Positions 44,261 to 53,101 are shown, counted from the stretch's first letter. The stretch is 64,000 nucleotides of DNA from SHZI01 sp040080965 (GCA_040080965.1 JBEBHH010000009.1:1-64000), one strand, 5' to 3'. A program made the numbers and translations. The notes: generated by a model from the sequence alone, not told the origin.

Positions 44261-44830
44261 GTGACCGACGCCGTCTACCTGCCACCCCGCCTGCGCCAAG
44301 CGGCCGCCGTACTCCACGCGGGCGGCGTCGTCGCCTACCCCACCGAGGGCGTGTACGGGCTCGGTTGCCGGCCCGATGACGGCCGCGCGGTCCAGCACCT
44401 GCTCGATCTCAAGCAGCGGCCCGTGTCGGCCGGTCTGATACTCATCGCCGCGAGCTTCGACCAACTGGCAGGCTGGATCGAACCGACGCCCCGGGAGATC
44501 CGCCAGCTCTCCGCTCCCCGGGCCGGACCGTTGACCTGGCTGGTCACGGCGGGTCCGCTCACCCCGGACTGGATCACGGGGACCCGGCCGATGGTCGCCA
44601 TCCGCGTCACCCGCCACCCGGTGGCGGCGGGCCTCTGCCTCGCAGCCGGTCTGCCCCTGGTCTCCACCAGTGCCAACCGGCGCGGCAAGCCGCCGGCTCG
44701 TTCGGCGCTCGGAGCGCGGCTGCGTTTCGGCGCGCGGCTGGACCTGATCGTGGGTGGGGCCACGGGCGGCGCGGCGGGACCCACGGAGATCCGGGACGCC
44801 ACGTCCGGGCGCGTGATCCGGGCGGGCTGA
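44261..44830 (+). CDS. tsaC: Threonylcarbamoyl-AMP synthase (TsaC/Sua5/YrdC family)
   Basis: A 189-residue YrdC-like enzyme that makes threonylcarbamoyl-AMP from Thr, bicarbonate and ATP, the first step of t6A37 modification in ANN-reading tRNAs. The nucleotide-binding fold shows GGVVAYPTEGVYGLGC and LDLKQRPVSAGLILIA; the later STSANRRGKPPA matches the family. Length fits the short TsaC type rather than the long Sua5 type. The GTG start lies 27 bp after topA. This gene commonly ends the LysM-dprA-smg-topA-tsaC series; aroE, often close by, is instead 7 kb away here. Confidence 0.93.
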   Translation: MTDAVYLPPRLRQAAAVLHAGGVVAYPTEGVYGLGCRPDDGRAVQHLLDLKQRPVSAGLILIAASFDQLAGWIEPTPREIRQLSAPRAGPLTWLVTAGPLTPDWITGTRPMVAIRVTRHPVAAGLCLAAGLPLVSTSANRRGKPPARSALGARLRFGARLDLIVGGATGGAAGPTEIRDATSGRVIRAG

Positions 44831-44981
44831 GGCCCTCGGAAACGCGTCGTGATGTACAGTTAGTGTCTATATAGTGGTGATATACCGGCAACTTCTGCCA
44901 GTCCGGGAGGCTGTGCTAGTCTGCTCACTTAACAAAAACGGCTAAGCCTCTGCCGGGCAATAAGAAACGACAGGCCATCGA
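44831..44981. promoter_or_regulatory. Low-GC spacer before the subtilase gene
   Basis: 151 bp with much lower GC than neighbours. The block gtgtctatatagtggtgata (44861-44880) holds a TATATA core that could act as a -10 element, and a second AT-rich patch (cttaacaaaaacggctaa) lies at 44929-44946. This is a likely promoter region for the subtilase; an exact start cannot be named. Confidence 0.4.
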
Positions 44982-47900
44982 GTGCGATTATTTTCCCTTT
45001 TCCGCCGGCTGACCCCGCCCGGGCTCGTCCTGGGCCTGGCCTTGGGCGCCGGCATGTCCCTCGCCCCGCCCGCCGCCGTGGCCCAATCGGCCGCCGCGGA
45101 ACGGGCGGCGGAAGGCGTGCGCCTCGTGCCGGTCCTGGCGGAGTCCGACGAGGTCGCCACCCGCGTCTACATCGTCCAGTTCCGGGAGGCGGCCGCCGTC
45201 GCCGAGCCCGGCGTCCGCCGGGAGGCCGGGCTCGATTCGGGCGAAGCCGTCGGCGCGCCGGTGGCCGGCGGCACGGACCGGCGCCGGGCCCGGGCCAGCG
45301 CCGTGCGCCGGGGCGAGAACCGCCGCCAGCGCTTCGACGCGGGGTCGCCCGCGGTCCGCCGCTACGCCGACCGCCTCACGGCCCGCCACGACGCCGCCCT
45401 CGACTCGGTCGGCGCCGGCAGCGACAAGCTCTACAGCTACCGCTACGCGCTGAACGGCTTTGCCGCCCGGCTGACGCCCGCCCAGGCCCGGAAGCTGCGG
45501 GCCCGCAAGGACGTCCGCAACGTCTGGGAAGACCGGCCGAAGTTCGTCGAGACCAACGACAGCGCCAACTTCCTCGGCCTCAACGACGGCAGCGGCGGCC
45601 TGCGCCGGGAGCTGAACCTGCGCGGCGAGAACATCGTCATCGGCGTCATCGACAGCGGCATCGCGCCGGGACACCCCAGCCTTGCCGACAAGGAGCAGGC
45701 CAGGCGGCCGCGGCTCTGCAAGTCCGGGTGGGGGCAATCGTCGCTGCTCGGACTCTGGCTCTGCCAGCGCTTCAGGAACAAGCCTGACACCGTCGCCTAC
45801 AACCCGCTGCCCGGCTGGCAGGGCCAGTGCGAGGCCGGCGACGGCTTCCTCAGCACCTACTGCAACAACAAGCTGATCGGCGCCCGCTACTACATCGATG
45901 GCTTCCTCGAGGAAAACGACCTGGACGAGAACGAGTTCATCTCGCCCCGGGACGCCGACGGGCATGGCACGCACATCGCGACCACCGCCGCCGGCAATTT
46001 CGTCCAGGCCAGCCTGGCTGGCACGCAGATCGCCAAGATCAACGGCATGGCGCCACGGGCGCGCGTCGCCGTGTACAAGGCCTGCTGGCTCAGGCCCGGC
46101 GCCGCCCGGGGCACCTGCAGCACGGCTGACCTGGTCCGCGCGATCGAGGATGCGGTGGCCGACGGGGTCGACATCATCAACTACTCGATAGGCAGCGACG
46201 ACGGCATCACCGACGCCGACGACCTGGCGCTGCTGGCCGCCGCCAACGCGGGCGTGCTGACGATTGCGGCGGCCGGCAACGAGGGCCCCCTTCCGGAAAC
46301 CATCAACTCGCCGGCGGCGGCGCCCTGGGTGTTGGCCGTTGGTGCCTCCAGCCGGCGCGGCGACCGGTTCAGGGCGGCCATGCGGGTCAACAGCCCGGCC
46401 GCCGTGAAGAAGGACTATCCCGCGGTGGAGGCGGCCTTCACGCCGCGGCTCCGGGACGTGGGGCCCCTGACGCTCCGCCTGATCGAGGCGGACGACGGCA
46501 TCGTCGGCACCTTCGATGGCGTTGCCGGCAGCACCTTCGACGGCTGTGAGACGCTGGTCAACGAGGCCGAGATCAAGGACCAGGCGGCCCTGATCCAGCG
46601 CGGCGGCTGCGATTTCGAGGTCAAGATCCGCAATGCCCAGACCGCCGGCGCGAAGGCGGTCGTGGTGTTCAGCAACCAGGGCGAGCCCATCGTCATGACC
46701 GTCACGCGCAGCTCCGTGGCCATCCCGGCGCTGATGATCGGCCAGGCCGACGGGCAGCTGCTCCGGGACCGGCTCGTGGATGAGGACCCGGTGGAAGTCA
46801 CCCTGGACAGCCGGATCTTCCTGACCGTCCGCGACCAGGGCAACCAGATGCAGGGCTTCTCCTCCCGCGGACCGAGCAGGTGGGAACCGAACATCCTGAA
46901 GCCGGACGTGACCGCGCCGGGCGTGGACATCCTGGCCGGGCACACGCCGGACGTGGCCAACAACGTGCAGGGTGAACGCTTCCAGTACCTGTCGGGCACG
47001 TCCATGGCCGTGCCCCACGTGGCGGGCGTGGCCGCGCTGCTGAAGGAAGCCCATCCGGACTGGAGCCCCGCGGCGCTCAGGTCAGCACTGGTCACGACCA
47101 CGCGGCAGGACATCCGCAAGGAAGACAATAGCACCGCCGCGGATCCCTTCGACTTCGGCGGCGGGCACCTGGTGCCCAACCTGGCGGTGAAGCCGGGCCT
47201 GGTCTACGACGCGGGCACCAGCGACTACGACGCATTCCTGTGCGGCCTGGGCGAGTCGCGGCTGGACGTGGACTGCGCGGCGCTCGAAACGGCCGGATTC
47301 CCCGCGGAGGCGAGCGACCTCAACCAGCCGTCGATCGCCGTCGACGAGCTGGTCAGTTCCCGGGTGATCCGCCGCCGGGTAACGAACGTGGGCAATGCCG
47401 GCCAGTTCACCGCCAGCGTCATTGCGCCCACGACCATCGACGTGGAGGTGGCACCGTCGGTGCTGTCCCTGGCCACGGGCGAAAGCGCCGACGTGCAGAT
47501 CACGCTCTCCACCGACAGCACCGACTTCGACGCCTGGCAGTTCGGCGCACTGACCTGGACCGGCGGCGGCGCGACCGTCCGCTCACCGCTGGCGATCCGC
47601 GCGCTGCGCTTCGCGTCGACCGTGCTGGTGCAGGAGACCGGTGCCGCCGGCAGCGCCGACGTGGCCCTGCGGGCCGGCTACTCCGGAAGCTACGAGGCGG
47701 TGCTGAGCGGGCTCGAAGCCAGCGGCCAGAGCCAGCCGGAGGACATCCAGCCCCAGCTCACCAGCAGCGTGGCGGAAGATCCGGACGACGTATACCAGTT
47801 CGTCCAGCCGGGGGCGGGCGCGCTTCCCGGCAGCGTCCGGCGCATTCCCATCATCGTCCCGGCGGGCACGCGGTACCTCCGGGTGGCGCTCTTCAACGGG

Positions 47901-48308
47901 AACAGCAGCCCCGGTGCGGACCTGGACCTCTACCTCTATTCCTGCCCGGGCTTTGGCACCTGCACGGAGAAGCCGGAACTGGCGAGCGTGGAGAGGGAGT
48001 CAAACGAAGCCATCAGCGTGATTCCCCGGGAGGGCGACGAGTTCGTCGCCACGGGTGAGTGGTACGTGGACGTGCACGGCTACGACGTCCCGACCGGCAC
48101 CGCCGCCTTCCGCCTGTTCGTCTGGACCATCGGGGCCGACCGGGGCAACGCGACCGTCGACGGGCCGTCCAGCGTGTCGGCCGGGACCGACGACGTACTG
48201 TCGCTCAGCTGGCAGGGCCTGGAGGCCGGCCGCTACCTGGGCCTGATTTCCCACACGGACGGCGCCACCATCCTCGACCAGACCGTGATCGAGATCACCG
48301 CTCCCTGA
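44982..48308 (+). CDS. Large secreted subtilisin-like serine protease (S8)
   Basis: A 1108-residue exported protease. A signal peptide (to about residue 35) leads to an I9-type propeptide (RVYIVQFREA, YRYALNGFAARLT). The S8 catalytic domain has Asp224 (GVIDSGIAPGH), His331 (DGHGTHIATT) and Ser674 (SGTSMAVPHVAG). A protease-associated (PA) domain is inserted at about 495-600 (LIQRGGCDFEVKIRNAQTAGAKAVVVFSN). An Fn3-like region follows (~760-880), then a C-terminal beta domain (~930-1030). The layout resembles plant-type subtilases and bacterial extracellular homologues. It probably degrades extracellular protein. The GTG start has AGG upstream. Confidence 0.93.
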   Translation: MRLFSLFRRLTPPGLVLGLALGAGMSLAPPAAVAQSAAAERAAEGVRLVPVLAESDEVATRVYIVQFREAAAVAEPGVRREAGLDSGEAVGAPVAGGTDRRRARASAVRRGENRRQRFDAGSPAVRRYADRLTARHDAALDSVGAGSDKLYSYRYALNGFAARLTPAQARKLRARKDVRNVWEDRPKFVETNDSANFLGLNDGSGGLRRELNLRGENIVIGVIDSGIAPGHPSLADKEQARRPRLCKSGWGQSSLLGLWLCQRFRNKPDTVAYNPLPGWQGQCEAGDGFLSTYCNNKLIGARYYIDGFLEENDLDENEFISPRDADGHGTHIATTAAGNFVQASLAGTQIAKINGMAPRARVAVYKACWLRPGAARGTCSTADLVRAIEDAVADGVDIINYSIGSDDGITDADDLALLAAANAGVLTIAAAGNEGPLPETINSPAAAPWVLAVGASSRRGDRFRAAMRVNSPAAVKKDYPAVEAAFTPRLRDVGPLTLRLIEADDGIVGTFDGVAGSTFDGCETLVNEAEIKDQAALIQRGGCDFEVKIRNAQTAGAKAVVVFSNQGEPIVMTVTRSSVAIPALMIGQADGQLLRDRLVDEDPVEVTLDSRIFLTVRDQGNQMQGFSSRGPSRWEPNILKPDVTAPGVDILAGHTPDVANNVQGERFQYLSGTSMAVPHVAGVAALLKEAHPDWSPAALRSALVTTTRQDIRKEDNSTAADPFDFGGGHLVPNLAVKPGLVYDAGTSDYDAFLCGLGESRLDVDCAALETAGFPAEASDLNQPSIAVDELVSSRVIRRRVTNVGNAGQFTASVIAPTTIDVEVAPSVLSLATGESADVQITLSTDSTDFDAWQFGALTWTGGGATVRSPLAIRALRFASTVLVQETGAAGSADVALRAGYSGSYEAVLSGLEASGQSQPEDIQPQLTSSVAEDPDDVYQFVQPGAGALPGSVRRIPIIVPAGTRYLRVALFNGNSSPGADLDLYLYSCPGFGTCTEKPELASVERESNEAISVIPREGDEFVATGEWYVDVHGYDVPTGTAAFRLFVWTIGADRGNATVDGPSSVSAGTDDVLSLSWQGLEAGRYLGLISHTDGATILDQTVIEITAP

Positions 48309-48364
48309 CGCGCCCACCGCCCATACTTTCCGCGGGCAGCGGCGTTCACCAGGGGCGGCAGACC

Positions 48365-49219
48365 ATGACGACGGATTCCCGTACGTTTAACTTCGTGCAG
48401 CAGCTGGCGGCCAATCTCAAGCCGGAGCTGGACCTGCCGGCGTTCCCCCAGGTGGTGCGCCAGCTGCAGATCGCGCTGGTCAGCGACTCGACCACCATCA
48501 AGGACATCGTCGGCATCATCTCGTCGGAGCCCGTGCTCTCCGCGCGGTTCATGCAGATGGCGAACTCGGCGGCGATGAATCCCGGCGGCACGCCGGTGGC
48601 CAGCCTGAACAATGCGGTGAACCGGCTCGGCTTCAACCTCGTGCGCACGGTGTCCACGGCCTTCGCGCTGCGCCAGCTCAGCCGGGACAGCTCGCTCGGC
48701 GCCATCCGGCCGGACCTGGAGCAGGTGTGGAAAACCAGCAACGAAGTCGCGTCCATCTGCTATGCCGTCGCCAAGCAGGCCTTCGGCCGGCAGCCCGATG
48801 AAGCGATGATGGCGGGGCTGCTCCACTCGATAGGGCGCCTCTACATCCTCATGCACGCCCACCACAACGATCCCACCCTGCGCCAGGACCCGGCCTTCGC
48901 CGGCATCCTCGAGACGTGGCAGCCGATCATCGGCAAGGCGATCCTGGAGGCCTGGGGCCTGCCCCAGCGCATCTGCGACGCGGTGGAGAACCAGGATTAC
49001 CTGCTGGACGGCGGCTCGGCGGAGCTGGAGCCCCTGACGCGGCTGCTGTCGGCGGCCAAGCTGCGCCACCGGCTGGACGCGGGGCCGGAGCTGCTCGCGC
49101 AGTACCCGGACGCCGAGCTCCTGCTGGGCAGCGTGAACCTGGGCAAGGGCTCCTTCATGGACCTCGTCGCCGTCAGCCAGGCAGACATCGCCAGCATGCA
49201 GCAGGCCCTCGCGGCCTAG
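48365..49219 (+). CDS. HDOD domain protein
   Basis: A 284-residue cytoplasmic protein made almost wholly of one HDOD domain (LPAFPQVVRQLQIALVSDSTTIKDIV, LSARFMQMANSAAM, NAVNRLGFNLVRTVS, GLLHSIGRLYIL). HDOD is an HD-related fold without the complete metal site; it is usually a protein-interaction module in signalling, motility or biofilm regulation. No other domain is attached. A possible adaptor for a chemosensory or cyclic-di-GMP system, but none is encoded nearby. It starts 56 bp after the subtilase. Confidence 0.9.
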   Translation: MTTDSRTFNFVQQLAANLKPELDLPAFPQVVRQLQIALVSDSTTIKDIVGIISSEPVLSARFMQMANSAAMNPGGTPVASLNNAVNRLGFNLVRTVSTAFALRQLSRDSSLGAIRPDLEQVWKTSNEVASICYAVAKQAFGRQPDEAMMAGLLHSIGRLYILMHAHHNDPTLRQDPAFAGILETWQPIIGKAILEAWGLPQRICDAVENQDYLLDGGSAELEPLTRLLSAAKLRHRLDAGPELLAQYPDAELLLGSVNLGKGSFMDLVAVSQADIASMQQALAA

Positions 49220-49231
49220 CGCCGGATCCGG

Positions 49232-49705
49232 TCAGCCCTCGTAGAGGGCAGGGAGTTCGTGCACTCGGGTGGCCGCAAGGAAGGGATTCATGGCGCGAAC
49301 CCGCCCGTAGTGGCGGCCGTGCTGAAAATCTTCCGACAGGATTTCCGGCAGCCCGTGGACTTCAGCGATCGCCCAGATCTGGGCATCGAACCAGGGCAGC
49401 CCGTAAGTGGCTGCGCCCCGCATGGCCGTCACCAGCACGTCCCGCGTCGGGTACAACACGTCGAACTGGGCAATCAGCTGCTCGGCTTCGACCAGGGCTT
49501 CGGCGAGAGGCAGCAGAGGCGGATTGCCCTTCCCACGCTGTGGGCGGCTGGCGGCTGCCACGAACTCGATGACGGACTGGTGCGCCAGAATCAGCGAACG
49601 GTCAGCGATGCCCGCCTCCAGGAGTGCCGTTGCCCGCCGCTGCTTCTCAGGGTCCCGCGGGTCAACCCGATACACGAGGATGTTGGTATCAACGAGGCTT
49701 GGCAC
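49232..49705 (-). CDS. PIN-domain toxin (VapC-like)
   Basis: A 157-residue PIN-domain protein, probably a Mg-dependent RNase. Acidic residues expected in the active site are seen in LVDTNILVYRVD (N-terminus), VIEFVAAA, WFDAQIWAIA and LSEDFQHG. It overlaps the AbrB-type antitoxin gene by 17 bp, with antitoxin first, the usual VapBC order. The GTG at 49705 is chosen because GGAGG lies about 9 nt upstream and the Asp strand follows at once. The 3' end converges on the HDOD gene; GCCCTC-gta-GAGGGC (49235-49249) near the stop may form a terminator stem. Confidence 0.85.
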   Translation of the reverse strand: MPSLVDTNILVYRVDPRDPEKQRRATALLEAGIADRSLILAHQSVIEFVAAASRPQRGKGNPPLLPLAEALVEAEQLIAQFDVLYPTRDVLVTAMRGAATYGLPWFDAQIWAIAEVHGLPEILSEDFQHGRHYGRVRAMNPFLAATRVHELPALYEG

Positions 49706-49979
49706 GGGTGTAGAGCTCCTCCCGCGTCCAGCCGCGCCCACCCTCGGCGCGTTCGACGGGTCGGGCCCTGTCACGGGCTTGTTGACGTTTGGTGGCCGCC
49801 CGGAAGAGCCGCAAGCGCTCGGCCGTGCTCAGCCCGCCGACTCTGGACTTGCCGGCCGGCACCATGCGAATGCCGTCCCCCGCCGCCAGAAACTCGACTT
49901 CGTCCCCCGGGGCCAGACCGACCTGTTCGGCCAGCCGCTTGGGGATGGTGATCTGGAGCTTGCTGGTGATCCGGGGCAT
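49689..49979 (-). CDS. AbrB/MazE-family antitoxin (VapB-like)
   Basis: A 96-residue protein with an N-terminal swapped-hairpin AbrB domain (MPRITSKLQITIPKRLAEQVGLAPGDEVEFL) that binds DNA as a dimer. The C-terminal part is basic and probably disordered until bound to the PIN toxin encoded immediately downstream. It should neutralise the toxin and repress the operon. A perfect 8-bp inverted repeat (AGCAAGGA-gaatt-TCCTTGCT) lies 11 bp upstream of the start. Confidence 0.87.
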   Translation of the reverse strand: MPRITSKLQITIPKRLAEQVGLAPGDEVEFLAAGDGIRMVPAGKSRVGGLSTAERLRLFRAATKRQQARDRARPVERAEGGRGWTREELYTRAKPR

Positions 49980-49990
49980 TTCCTTACTTT

Positions 49991-50011
49991 AGCAAGGAGA
50001 ATTTCCTTGCT
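49991..50011. promoter_or_regulatory. Inverted-repeat operator of the VapBC-like operon
   Basis: AGCAAGGA (49991-49998) and TCCTTGCT (50004-50011) form a perfect inverted repeat with a 5-nt spacer. A third half-site, TCCTTACT, lies at 49981-49988, next to the antitoxin start. Position and symmetry fit autoregulation by the AbrB-type antitoxin. Confidence 0.65.
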
Positions 50012-50024
50012 CAAGGCTCGTCCC

Positions 50025-51206
50025 CTAACGGCGGTATAGAACCAGCCCCGCCAGCGCGGCGCCACCGAAGGCCGCGCCGGTCAGAAACGTCGCTGGCGCG
50101 CCGAAGCGGTCCCACACCAGCCCCGCCAGGGCACTCGCCAGCAGCAGGAACACGCCCGTCGCCAGGTGGAAGAAGCCGAAGGCCGTGCCGGTGCGCTCCG
50201 GCGGCACGGCGTCGGCCACCAGCGCCGCCAGCAGGCCCTGGGTCAGGCCCATGTGCAGCCCCCAGAGCGCGGCTCCGGCGAGTACCTGGACCATGCCGTC
50301 GGCGGCCGCCAGCACCAGGTCCGCGCCAATCAGTACCGCCAGGCCGGTCGCGAGCAGGATGCGCCGTGACCAGTACCGCGCCGCGAGGCCGGCCGGGTAG
50401 GCGGACGCCGCGTAGACGAGGCTCATCACCAGGATCACGGCCGGCACCCAGGCCATCGGCAGCCCCAACTGCTGGCCGCGCAGCACGAGGAACGCCTCGC
50501 TGAAGCGCGCCAGCGTGATGACCGAGCCCAGACCGAGCACTACCCAGTAACGGCGGCCCAGCGAGCCGAGTCCGGTCAGCGCAAGAGGGTGTGTCCCCGC
50601 GACCGGCGCCGCCGGCCGATTTTCCTCGACGCCGAAGTACAGCACGGCGAGCGCGAGGAAGGCAGGGACGACCGCCACCCAGAGCACCGCCCGCAGGTCG
50701 TTCTGCCACAGGAGCAGCAGGCCGATCGCCAGCAGCGGGCCGAGGAACGCGCCGACGGAGTCCAGCGATTGCCGCAGGCCGTAGGCGGCATTGCGCTGGC
50801 CGGGCGGCACCAGGTCCGCGATGAGCGCATCCCGCGGGGCGCCCCGGATGCCCTTGCCCACCCGGTCGAGGAAGCGCGCCGTGAACACCCAGGTCACCGA
50901 ATCCGCCAGGGGGAACAGCGGTTTGCTGAGGGCCGCCAGGCCGTAGCCCGCCACGACGAGGCCCTTGCGCCGCCGCCACCGGTCGCTGAGCGCGCCGGAG
51001 AAGACCTTGGTGATGGCCGCAGTGGCCTCGGCGATTCCTTCCAGCAGGCCGACAGTGAACACGCTGGCCCCGAGCACCGTGACCAGGAACATCGGGAGGA
51101 CGCTGTGGACCAGCTCCGAAGACGCGTCCATGCACAGGGAGACGAGTCCCAGGACGACGACGCCGCGAGGCAGGCGGCGGGGTGACGGCGATTCAACGGG
51201 GCTCAC
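50025..51206 (-). CDS. MFS transporter
   Basis: A 393-residue integral membrane protein with about 12 hydrophobic helices and the major-facilitator loop between helices 2 and 3 (KVFSGALSDRWRRRKGLVV). The N-terminal SLCMDASSELVHSVLPMFLV is typical of a prokaryotic MFS subgroup of drug or metabolite exporters (MdfA/YcaD-like in general layout). Substrate unknown. It is alone on the minus strand between the TA module and tag. The 215 bp upstream (51207-51421) hold no gene. Confidence 0.9.
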   Translation of the reverse strand: MSPVESPSPRRLPRGVVVLGLVSLCMDASSELVHSVLPMFLVTVLGASVFTVGLLEGIAEATAAITKVFSGALSDRWRRRKGLVVAGYGLAALSKPLFPLADSVTWVFTARFLDRVGKGIRGAPRDALIADLVPPGQRNAAYGLRQSLDSVGAFLGPLLAIGLLLLWQNDLRAVLWVAVVPAFLALAVLYFGVEENRPAAPVAGTHPLALTGLGSLGRRYWVVLGLGSVITLARFSEAFLVLRGQQLGLPMAWVPAVILVMSLVYAASAYPAGLAARYWSRRILLATGLAVLIGADLVLAAADGMVQVLAGAALWGLHMGLTQGLLAALVADAVPPERTGTAFGFFHLATGVFLLLASALAGLVWDRFGAPATFLTGAAFGGAALAGLVLYRR

Positions 51207-51421
51207 GCCCCCAGCTTAGCGGGAGTCATCCCGGCGACACACGGCTGTCACACGCTCGCGCCAGAATTTGCCCCGCGTCAGAAGAGCAAGAATGCGGAGC
51301 GGTGTCGGGGCTGGCACGTGGTGCGGTTACCCCCCTCGCCCTGAGTCCCCCTCAGATCCGGCCGGACCCCGGCACCGACTCCGACCTGATGCCCGGGCTG
51401 CACCAGGCGGCCGCAACAGGG

Positions 51422-52006
51422 TCACGCGAGCTTGCGGCACTCCCGGTGCCGGAAGCAGCTCACCAGGTGATCGTTGATCAGGCCCGTCGCCTGCAGGTGG
51501 GCGTACAGGATGGTGCTGCCCACGAAGCGGAAACCGCGCTTCTTCATGTCCTTGCTCAGCGCGTCGGACACGTCGCTGGTAGCGGGCACCTCGCCCTTGC
51601 TCCGCCACCGGTTCTGCACCGGCTTGCCGCCGACGAATCCCCAGATGTAGGCGTCGAAGCTGCCCTCCGCAGCGACCAGCTCGAGGAAGGCCCGGGCGTT
51701 CGTGACCGTCGCCTCCACCTTGAGCCGGTTGCGGATGATGCCGGGGTCCTGGAGTAGCTTCTCCATGCGGGCGGGCGTGAAGCGGGCGACCTTGGCGGGG
51801 TCGAAATCCGCAAAGGCACGGCGGTAGCCCTCCCGCCGGTGGAGGACCGTGGACCAGGACAGGCCCGCCTGGGCGCCTTCCAGGATCAGGAACTCGAACT
51901 GGCGCCGGTCGTCGTGGACCGGCACGCCCCACTCCCGGTCGTGGTACTCGAGGTAGGCGGGGCTGACGCCTTCCGACCAGGGGCAACGGACAACGGGTTT
52001 GGCCAT
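51422..52006 (-). CDS. tag: DNA-3-methyladenine glycosylase I
   Basis: A 194-residue base-excision repair enzyme removing 3-methyladenine from alkylated DNA. Family features are complete: CPWSEGVSPAYLEYHDREWG at the N-terminus (zinc Cys and His), the Trp of LSWSTVLHRREGYRRAF, and the C-terminal zinc pair in CFRHREC. Length is as in E. coli Tag. The start at 52006 is supported by family alignment. It is divergent from aroE across 141 bp. Confidence 0.96.
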   Translation of the reverse strand: MAKPVVRCPWSEGVSPAYLEYHDREWGVPVHDDRRQFEFLILEGAQAGLSWSTVLHRREGYRRAFADFDPAKVARFTPARMEKLLQDPGIIRNRLKVEATVTNARAFLELVAAEGSFDAYIWGFVGGKPVQNRWRSKGEVPATSDVSDALSKDMKKRGFRFVGSTILYAHLQATGLINDHLVSCFRHRECRKLA

Positions 52007-52147
52007 GGGGCGCCACCTTAGCGGAGCGCCGGTGACCCGCGCGAGCCGCCTTTCTGCCCGGAACGCCAGGAAATAGCCGCGCGCCCCTCGACATCCCGCC
52101 GCATTATGGAAAAAGATAAGCCCTCATCAGGGGTTTCGGGGCAGCAC

Positions 52148-53002
52148 ATGACGGACCGGTACGGGGTCATCGGCCATCCGATCTCCCACAGCAAGTCGCC
52201 CGTGATCCACCGCCTGTTCGCGGACGCGACCGGGCAGGACCTCACCTACGACGCCATCGACATCCCGCCCGAGCATCTTGCCGCCCGGGTCCGGCAGCTG
52301 TTCGCCGATGGCTACCGGGGCCTGAATGTCACGGTGCCCCACAAGACCGAGGTCTTGAAACTTACGTCGCGGCTCACGTCCCGCGCCGAGCTGGCCGGCG
52401 CGGTGAACACGCTCATCGTGCACGCCGACGGCGCGGTCGAAGGCGACAACACCGACGGCACGGGCCTCGTGACCGACCTGCGCCAGAACCTGCGCACGCG
52501 GCTCGCCGGCACACGGGTCCTGATCCTGGGAGCGGGCGGCGCCACGCGGGGCATCGTGCCCGCGCTCTTCGACACCAATCCCCGGGACATCATGGTGGCC
52601 AATCGCACCCTGGACCGGGCCAAGGAGCTCGCCCGGGATTTCCGGATGCTCGGCAAGATCCTCGCCTGCCAGTTCCAGGAACTGGGCGGCCAGCGCTTCG
52701 ACCTGGTGATCAACGCCACCTCCGCCGGACTGAAAGGCGAGATGCCACCGTTCCCCGCGTCGATCCTCGGCCCGGAGACGCTCTGCTACGACCTGTCCTA
52801 TGCCATGCAGGACACGCCCTTCGTGGCCTGGGCCAAGATGAACGGCGCGGGCCGCGTGGCCCAGGGCTGGGGCATGCTGGTGGAGCAGGCGGCGGAGTCG
52901 TTCTACGCCTGGCGCGGCGTGCGGCCCGACACCCGTCCCGTAATCGCCAAATTGCCCGGATCCCCCGGCGCCACCGACACCATGAAGAAGCGCCTGGCGT
53001 AG
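52148..53002 (+). CDS. aroE: Shikimate dehydrogenase (NADP+)
   Basis: A 284-residue enzyme reducing 3-dehydroshikimate to shikimate in aromatic amino-acid synthesis. Conserved motifs: GHPISHSKSP (substrate binding), GLNVTVPHKTEVL (catalytic Lys), GDNTDGTGL (catalytic Asp), LILGAGGATRGIV (NADP Rossmann motif), VANRT (NADP phosphate-binding) and GWGMLVEQAAESF. The start at 52148 is chosen by family length; the ATG at 52106 would add 14 residues. The gene has a TAG stop that is itself the first three bases of a REP unit. Confidence 0.97.
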   Translation: MTDRYGVIGHPISHSKSPVIHRLFADATGQDLTYDAIDIPPEHLAARVRQLFADGYRGLNVTVPHKTEVLKLTSRLTSRAELAGAVNTLIVHADGAVEGDNTDGTGLVTDLRQNLRTRLAGTRVLILGAGGATRGIVPALFDTNPRDIMVANRTLDRAKELARDFRMLGKILACQFQELGGQRFDLVINATSAGLKGEMPPFPASILGPETLCYDLSYAMQDTPFVAWAKMNGAGRVAQGWGMLVEQAAESFYAWRGVRPDTRPVIAKLPGSPGATDTMKKRLA

Positions 53003-53101
53003 GAGCGCCTTCAGGCGCGACCCCGCCCCCTCCCGGGAGAATCGAGTCCGCGAGTCTCTCCCGGGAGGGGGCGGGGTCGCGCCTGAAGGCGCTCCTACGC
53101 C
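52996..53101. repeat. REP doublet: 45-bp perfect inverted repeat between aroE and gor
   Basis: The sequence 52996-53040 is perfectly complementary in reverse to 53057-53101, separated by 16 bp (53041-53056). Each arm is a full REP unit (TAGGAGCGCC-TTCA-GGCGCGACCCCGCCC) plus a shared inner CCTCCCGGGAGA segment. Apart from the loop, the unit is identical to the REP at 31718-31746. The two arms face outward, as in BIME elements. The structure covers almost the entire space between the convergent aroE and gor stops, so it may also terminate both transcripts. Confidence 0.9.

Noticed and set aside
41609..44617. A 1002-codon open frame antisense to topA
   Set aside because: It mirrors topA across its whole length. 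In GC-rich DNA the complement of a biased gene often lacks stops. No protein features are seen, and topA is certain.
44988..47054. A 688-codon frame antisense to the subtilase
   Set aside because: Composition shadow of a GC-rich gene with intact catalytic triad on the other strand.
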